A stretch of DNA of 14,112 bases from Phoronis ovalis (Eukaryota; Phoronida; Phoronidae): assembly GCA_028565635.1 (NCBI GenBank), contig JAOXYB010034196.1, positions 1-14,112 of the forward strand, in the 5' to 3' direction. Shown here in pieces: positions 8,816 to 14,112 of this stretch (positions are counted from its first letter, which is position 1; each line of letters begins with the position of its first letter). The notes beneath the pieces are model-generated. The model searched no databases, was not told where the DNA came from, and saw only the letters and a list, made by a program, of their open reading frames with translations. Made by a program: the position numbers and the translations under genes.

Positions 8816-11800
8816 CTAAAAAGAAGCAGTTTATGAAACCAGTAATAAGATGTAAATGTTACACTGACATCATGATCTTACTTATTACAATTTGTGTAAA
8901 AATACATGTTGACTTATAAGGATCGTAAAGCATTATAAAAGAGAAATTCTAGTTCAAGAAGTTTTGTGAAAGTGTTATCACAAACCTCTAATGGCAGTTT
9001 CCTCTTTTTCTGAACAGACATACTGTATTTATATACTGACTCTGTAATTTGTTTTATAAATTCAATTTCACTTCCATGTACACATGTTTTGAATTGTAAA
9101 AGCAACAAAACTCTTTGCCAAACAAACATATAATGGACATTGCTGGTATTGGCAAATGGTGATTATAAATGTAGCAGAAATAAATGAACAATGATACGTG
9201 CATGAATAATAGCCATTAATTAAGTAAATAACAGTTAGATAAATTAATGTGATTTTGTAAGAATGAGCCATTAACACACCTCCAGGACAACGAGCTGGTA
9301 CAGCAACAATTGAGTATGGCTTTCCAGTTCCACCTAGTGGGAAAGGTATTGGCTCATTCAGATTCCCACCTAACAATCCAATATTCTGGATACTCTTACT
9401 GGAAAAAAAATTACATTTTTTAAATTCTGTGTGCCAGTCACCTTGTACTATGACAAGTAGAGAGCAGATATAATACCTGTGTTTACTAAAAGCGCAATTG
9501 TCTGTTTCTTAGCTGCTTGTTTTCTGCATGGTCTTTTCCAGAATCAGCCAAAGGCTAATGCAATAAGCAGCTAGAGTTATTTCAGTCTAAATATTAAAAT
9601 GTTTGACAGGTCTAAAAATATGTAAATAAAAAATATGTAGTTAAAATATGAATTTTATTTAAGTATAAAAAATTGCCAGCAGAAACATTTACAGTTTCAG
9701 ATAATTAAAGATTAATTACTACTACATAATTGTTGCTGTACTATACCTGTATATTAACCAAGTTTATTAACGCAAGGAGACAGGACTTACATATTCCAGT
9801 CAGTCCAGTAGAAGGCATCATTAGACTGAGTGATTGAGAATGGATACGAGGCGAGACTATACACTGTACGGCGACCTCCACCATCAACACGGACACACTC
9901 TATCTTCTGCAAACCTTGAAAAATAAATTTTAGGAAATGTAAGAAACATTGGTTGTAAAACTGTAAAATATGATAGTAGCAAATAAGCATGTTTTCCATG
10001 TCCTTCATTTATACATCCTGTTATCATTGTTTTGAAGTATGAGTCCCCTCTGAACCTACAGTATTTAGTTTTTGGTAATATTTTTGTGAACTTAGACTTA
10101 TCTTGACGAAGTTTCACTTTATTTGCAATGAAAGTTAAAATTTCAAGAACTTGATCACTACATGAAACAGATCCTCAATTAGGAGGCAACAAGATTGCAC
10201 CAAATTGACCTACCAGCATCAGCCCAGCAAAGTTCTTGTCTGTAGTAGTCAATTGTTAAACCATTGGGCAAACCTAGACCTTCCTTAACTAAAATTTGTC
10301 TGCCGCTGCCATCCATTTCTGCTACCTCAATCTTTGGATCCTCTCGATTCCAGTCAGACCAATACATTTTGCTGAAAATATCAATTTTGCACAAACATTT
10401 ATGACCCCAATTAAGCGTAAATATGCTTTAAACTGCTGTCACAGAACTAAATGTTGTAAAAATAGTTTTATTTTTATAAAATTGATAATCAATACCAATT
10501 AATGTTTTGAATTGGCTGTAAAGTTCATACTGTAACAATAGTTCCTTATAACAAACTGCTTCAAGACTCCATAGTTCATACAGCAAGTAAAGCCTAGTAA
10601 ATATAACTAATTTAACTTAGAAATAAAGTAATTATACCCTCGAGGCGGATCTAGCACAATAGCCCTGGGATTAACTAAACCAGATCGAATCAAGGTCTTC
10701 CTATTTGTACCATCAATATTGGCCACTTCTACCGAGTCACGCTCAGAGTCAGTCCAGTAGATATTCCTGGCTATCCAATCAACAGCCACACCTTCTGGCG
10801 ACTCGAGTCCTAAAATGGACAAAAATAATGAATTACTATAAAAAGTGTACAGGTTTTGGGCAAAGTAAGTTTTTAAAAGTGTTACATGTATTGGCTTGCA
10901 TATGACTGTATCTGCTCACTGGTTGACTATTTTAAATGTCATACACCATACATATTGCAGAATATTGGATTTTCAAACAAAGCAACAAATTCCACTGATG
11001 CTGACCAAATCTTTAAAAAAAATTTTAAGTACCATCAAGAATAACTTGTTTATTAGAACCATCCAAATTAGATCGGCTGATTGTTCCTTTCGACACATCA
11101 GTCCAGAAAACATAACGCTCATAACAATCAACCTCCAGCCCAACAATAGTTTCTCCTAAAAGTAAGTAATAAAAATAACAAGTAACTCACTTAAATCAGT
11201 AGCAAAAACTGAGCTACACTTAGAAATATTTATAATTCATCCCTATATAGTAATCGTAGTAATTTCCATACAAGAAGATTCAAAAATACAAACGTTTATG
11301 TGATCCCGTGGAAGGACAACAGGCCAGAAAATATAAGATATAAATTATTACTAATACAACATTAATTAACAAAATATCATTACTGATTCTTTAAATTAAA
11401 ACAATTTTAATAACATGTTTCTATAATAACTTGTAGTCACGAGAATATCAATAAATGCTATCAGAATGTGTTTAGCTATAGCAGTTATAGCAAGTCTTAT
11501 TACCATCAGCCATGACAACAGGACTGCCAGGATTACTGTCAGTTGGATTAAATGGAACTTGCATAATAGTACTGCCTTGAGAAAACATCAGGTAACTGTC
11601 AGCTACAGGGGAGGTTGCTGAAAAAAGAAAGACAAATTCCATTTCCGTGCTCTAGTTTTTTATTTGATCCTTAGAAACAATGAATGAATTTGTATATTTA
11701 TAGCTGTACCGAAACTATCATCATAGGTGCATGAGTGATTCTTTAAAGAATTCAATGCATAACAAAATTACATTTGAAAATAACAATTTTATTAAATCGT

Positions 11801-13758
11801 GAAAATATGTGTTACTTATTCAAATGAATATAAACACACTTGATTATAATACATTTATCATACATTAAAGTGGTCATTAGAATTTTCAGAAAATGAGACG
11901 GTAGATTTTGGTATGGTACTGTAATCTGGTTTATCATTGTATTGTATTCTTTTGTAATGTGAAAAACCAATAAAGGTGTTAAAAAAAATAAATCCAGATT
12001 TATGCTGAAAAAAAAACAACATTTATGTTGTAGTCTGAATGTAATATACTGTGTATATATGCTCTCTAGTGAGAACACAGTAAGCTAACCAGTGCATGTT
12101 CTTCCATCTCCACGGTAACCAGCTCTACAGACACAAACGTACTCATCCCCATGTCTCTCACACACAGCATTACTGTCACAGAGTTCTCGTCGTCGTAAAC
12201 AGTTAACTGAAACGGGGAATGATTTCTATGGATATATTTTCTGTTGTGGCAAAAGTCACTTTATCCCAATGAACTGAATCATCAAAGAATGAAAAAATAT
12301 GAAAACATTTTGACTGTTCATGAAGCAGAATACTTATACTTATTATGCTCAAAATAACAACTTTTTTGTGCCAGGTTGTTATTATATGAAGCATTTTTTT
12401 TTCAAGTGAAAATGTACAATGTATATATTGACACTACGGAGTAAGTTGCATTTTGTGAAAAAATGTAAAATGCAAAAATTTCTGCAAAAAATACTAAAAT
12501 CAAACCTGCAGTCAGATTACATAGCTTACTGCAACATATTGACTGATATTACAAAAGATTACAGTAGGTTTCTTGAGTTATGCTCTCCTGATAAAGTACT
12601 AAATATACTGGTTTGTGACAGTTACTCAGATTTTTCTGACATCATCAGTTTACCGCATCACAAACCAGTACTATTTTGTATATATAGAAGAGCATAACTC
12701 GGAAATCTACTGTAAGGTGGCTACGAGTACCATTTGGGACAACTTATTTACACTCTACGTGATGTATGAAAAAGCAGTTTGCTCATGCACAATAACATAC
12801 CAACTGGAGTACAGCGTATGCCATCTCCTTGGAATCCCTGACGACAATTACATCTATAACCTTGGCTTGTAGGAATACACTCGGCATTGGAATCACAATT
12901 ATTTACAACATTACAAGTAACATCATCTGCAAGAAAAAATAGGTACTAAAGTCATGCTTGAATGTGTTTTTAATTACAAAAACAACTTAATCTAACAAAA
13001 GACTTCTGAATATGTGTTGCATGAGGATCATTTAAAAGAAATATGTACCAATTAATGAACAAGCTAGTCAAAATAAACATTCTGTATATATACCTCTAAA
13101 TCACAGAATATTAGCCATGTTTTGGTAAAAGGACAATACTAGTTGACAAATAAAAATGATATTGTGTCATATCAGGGTTAAACTGGGAATTAAACTTGGA
13201 GCTTGAGGAACTGCTATACTGACCAAGTTAGATTTATCCCTTTAAGTTTGACTGTGTGTTTACATTGGCCCATAAATAACGTTAGACAAAATTATCTCAG
13301 TGAATATGTTCACAAGCGCGACCATTTATGTTTCTTTTAACATTATCGTGTATCTCAGGAAAAATAAACTTGCCACAATGTTACAAGACTGCAGAAAGCC
13401 ATTGTGCTATGCCGATTACTAGGCAAATGATGCAGATATACAATTAATATCTTTTTGCTGCTTATTATCAAATGTTAAGCATCTTGCCACAACAGATTAC
13501 GGTCAGTTCTCTAGTAACAACCTGTACGTACTACATGAAATGTCTGTACACAGCTGGGGATTACATGACTATACTATTTCAAAGTTGTCTGTTAAAACAT
13601 TATACCTGCAAGTTCACATCTAATGCCATCTCCTTTGTACCCTGCATTACATTGGCACCTGTATCGTTGGTAAATGTCATCATATATACAGTTGCCGTTA
13701 TCACGATCACAATAATTCTGAAGATCACAGCCATACTCTTCGCAGGTTTTACCATCAC
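8679..13758 (-). CDS. Nidogen (entactin), C-terminal ten exons; 5' part beyond the window
   Basis: Exons in transcript order are 13758-13606, 12926-12801, 12206-12090, 11617-11504, 11155-11033, 10809-10638, 10371-10214, 9914-9791, 9398-9280 and 8815-8679, all with GT...AG introns and consistent phases, giving about 446 residues and a TAA stop. Domain order is three EGF-like modules with the GYxGDGxxC ending, a six-bladed YWTD (LY) propeller, and a final EGF-like module. Diagnostic nidogen stretches are [50 protein letters not shown] plus LCWADAG, and YPFSITQ...YWTDWN. Nidogens are secreted basement-membrane proteins. In the family the propeller binds the laminin gamma-1 short arm, and upstream domains bind collagen IV and perlecan. 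The NIDO and G2F domains are not in the window. No thyroglobulin type-1 module lies between the EGFs and the propeller, unlike vertebrate NID1 and NID2. An LRP/LDLR-type protein is less likely, because the [15 protein letters not shown] blade is typical of nidogen. Intron sizes range from 223 to 679 bases. Confidence 0.94.
9280..9398 (-). CDS. Nidogen propeller closing exon
   Basis: The acceptor is TTTTTTTTCCAG and the donor is GGAG|GTGTGT. It encodes [10 protein letters not shown], then [16 protein letters not shown], which corresponds to the RLYGITTALSQCPQG region of human nidogen-1 that leads into the last EGF module. Confidence 0.92.
9791..9914 (-). CDS. Nidogen propeller exon (YWTDWN blade)
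   Basis: The acceptor is TTTTTCAAG and the donor is AATAT|GTAAGT. It encodes [21 protein letters not shown] and FYWTDWN, matching the human AECLNPS...YPFAVTS...YFTDWK blade. Confidence 0.94.
10214..10371 (-). CDS. Nidogen propeller exon (LY repeat with YWSD)
   Basis: The acceptor is GATATTTTCAG and the donor is GCTG|GTAGGT. It encodes [20 protein letters not shown], then [22 protein letters not shown], the signature of nidogens. Confidence 0.96.
10638..10809 (-). CDS. Nidogen propeller exon (LY repeat with YWTD)
   Basis: The acceptor is CATTTTAG and the donor is CGAGG|GTATAA. It encodes [20 protein letters not shown] and then [14 protein letters not shown] and [11 protein letters not shown]. 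This is the best conserved nidogen blade. Phase 1 in, phase 2 out. Confidence 0.96.
11033..11155 (-). CDS. Nidogen propeller exon (LY repeat with FWTD)
   Basis: The acceptor is ACTTTTAG and the donor is GATG|GTACTT. It reads [20 protein letters not shown] then [10 protein letters not shown], a complete LY repeat with the FWTD variant of the YWTD motif, close to the matching human nidogen repeat. Confidence 0.92.
11504..11617 (-). CDS. Nidogen exon joining the EGFs to the beta-propeller
   Basis: The acceptor is CTTTTTTCAG and the donor is GATG|GTAATA. The middle reads [17 protein letters not shown], equivalent to the FLLYAQGQQI opening strand of the human propeller. There are no cysteines, so no thyroglobulin-type module is hidden here. 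Confidence 0.85.
12090..12206 (-). CDS. Nidogen EGF-like module 3
   Basis: The acceptor is CCGTTTCAG and the donor is ACTG|GTTAGC, a weaker donor. It encodes [15 protein letters not shown]...[15 protein letters not shown], with six cysteines. Both introns are in phase 1, so the module is a symmetric cassette. Confidence 0.92.
12560..12714. mobile_element. Foldback element, probably a Tc1/mariner-type MITE
   Basis: Two arms of about 58-60 bases (12559-12618 and 12658-12715) are reverse complements with a few mismatches and small gaps. The outer ends read TTACAGTAG and CTACTGTAA, the middle GAGTTATGCTCT and AGAGCATAACTC, and the inner TACTGGTTTGTGA and TCACAAACCAGTA (13 bases, perfect). TA at 12560-12561 and 12713-12714 fits a TA target-site duplication, and CAGT-type ends are common in Tc1/mariner elements. 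No transposase is present. It lies in a nidogen intron. Confidence 0.7.
12801..12926 (-). CDS. Nidogen EGF-like module 2
   Basis: The acceptor is TTTTCTTGCAG and the donor is GTTG|GTATGT. It encodes six cysteines in the EGF pattern (TC, NC, EC, RCNC, RC), with CDSNAEC and GFQGDGIRC. Both introns are in phase 1. Confidence 0.92.
12927..13605 (-). other. Nidogen intron, no feature seen
   Basis: The longest complete intron of the gene here, about 680 bases, with ordinary AT-rich sequence and no repeat I could recognise. Confidence 0.7.
13606..13758 (-). CDS. Nidogen EGF-like module 1 (most upstream exon in the window)
   Basis: The acceptor is ACAACTTCAG and the donor is GCAG|GTATAA. Eight cysteines are seen, in [23 protein letters not shown] and GIRCE, with the typical [11 protein letters not shown] ending. 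It starts and ends in phase 1. Two extra cysteines at its start may belong to the linker or make it a slightly long EGF module. Confidence 0.9.
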
Positions 13759-14112
13759 CTGAAGTTGTAACACATACAATATGATTTAGGAAATGCAGTA
13801 ATTTATTTGAGAGCATATTATACGTACTAGTATACTGCATTGACAATAAAATTTTCCTGTTTGATTTCATTTGTATTTCATCTTTTTCATATTCTATACA
13901 AACTTTTGAACCTTGCCGCATTTAAATTTTAGTATACTTTCTAAATTCCATTTTTTACATAACAGCTTAGTTTAACATTACAGTTGCAATGTTACTTGTT
14001 TATTAAATTTATTAACTTGATTATGGGTAAATAGTAGTTACGGTAATTCTTCTCAATTCGTACAACTCCATTATTCGTACACACCCCCTTTTTCAGATTT
14101 TATAATTTCTGA
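13759..14112 (-). other. Nidogen intron running off the window
   Basis: No further EGF-like coding segment appears on the minus strand to the end of the window. Two close copies of ATTCGTACA (14056 and 14074) are the only pattern seen. Confidence 0.6.

Noticed and set aside
8656-8919. A + strand open frame across the last nidogen exon
   Set aside because: It is the antisense shadow of the C-terminal EGF exon, which has clear cysteine spacing on the other strand.
12419-12872. Two + strand open frames within a nidogen intron and exon
   Set aside because: They cover the MITE and the reverse of EGF module 2. There is no independent coding evidence.
8679-13758. An LDL-receptor-related protein instead of nidogen
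   Set aside because: There are no LDL class A modules, and the [15 protein letters not shown] and closing EGF signatures are those of nidogen.
13472-13762. A hydrophobic + strand open frame resembling a membrane protein
   Set aside because: Its hydrophobic run is the antisense of EGF module 1, which is strongly supported on the minus strand.
1-14112. tRNA, rRNA, CRISPR arrays or prokaryotic operons
   Set aside because: I saw no cloverleaf with conserved tRNA boxes, no rRNA-like stretch and no spaced direct-repeat array with unique spacers. The gene structure is plainly that of an animal.

Overview
This window is animal (metazoan) nuclear DNA: AT-rich, with long spaced introns bounded by GT...AG, single-domain exons, and introns and intergenic DNA full of tandem and palindromic repeats. 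It holds two recognisable protein-coding genes that point at each other, plus the repeat-rich DNA around them. Nothing in it looks bacterial, viral or organellar. I cannot place the species. The gene content fits an invertebrate, and the style of the repeats gives me a weak impression of a mollusc or another marine invertebrate.

Left part, + strand (1455-5502): seven exons of RTRAF (also hCLE, CGI-99, C14orf166), an RNA-binding subunit of the metazoan tRNA-splicing ligase complex. Spliced, they give about 228 residues that follow the human protein nearly end to end. Only a first exon of about 20 codons is missing, and I could not find it in positions 1-1454, so it probably lies upstream. That leading stretch is then intron 1. 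It holds a 16-bp minisatellite, several copies of a palindromic repeat, a two-copy 56-bp repeat and a TA microsatellite.

Middle (5503-8678): the tail-to-tail intergenic region. Just after the RTRAF stop there is a GTC microsatellite, then about 1.3 kb of diverged repeats with a period near 320 bp, mixed with short modules built on GGGTCCACTTTTCACAG. Next comes about 1 kb with no recognised content, an AT-rich stretch with an unexplained 112-codon open frame, and the likely 3' UTR of the second gene with an AATAAA signal.

Right part, - strand (13758 down to 8679): the last ten exons of a nidogen (entactin), a basement-membrane linker that joins laminin to collagen IV. They encode three EGF-like modules, the YWTD (LY) beta-propeller and the closing EGF-like module with the stop. 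The N-terminal NIDO and G2F domains and the earlier EGFs must lie beyond position 14112. A 157-bp palindrome that looks like a Tc1/mariner-type MITE sits in one intron.

The two genes do not share a pathway. What is notable is the pairing: from memory, human RTRAF and NID2 are also adjacent and convergent at 14q22.1, so this may be an ancient conserved gene pair. I saw no clearly new biological system. The best leads are the microsynteny, the MITE, the repeat families and the orphan AT-rich open frame.
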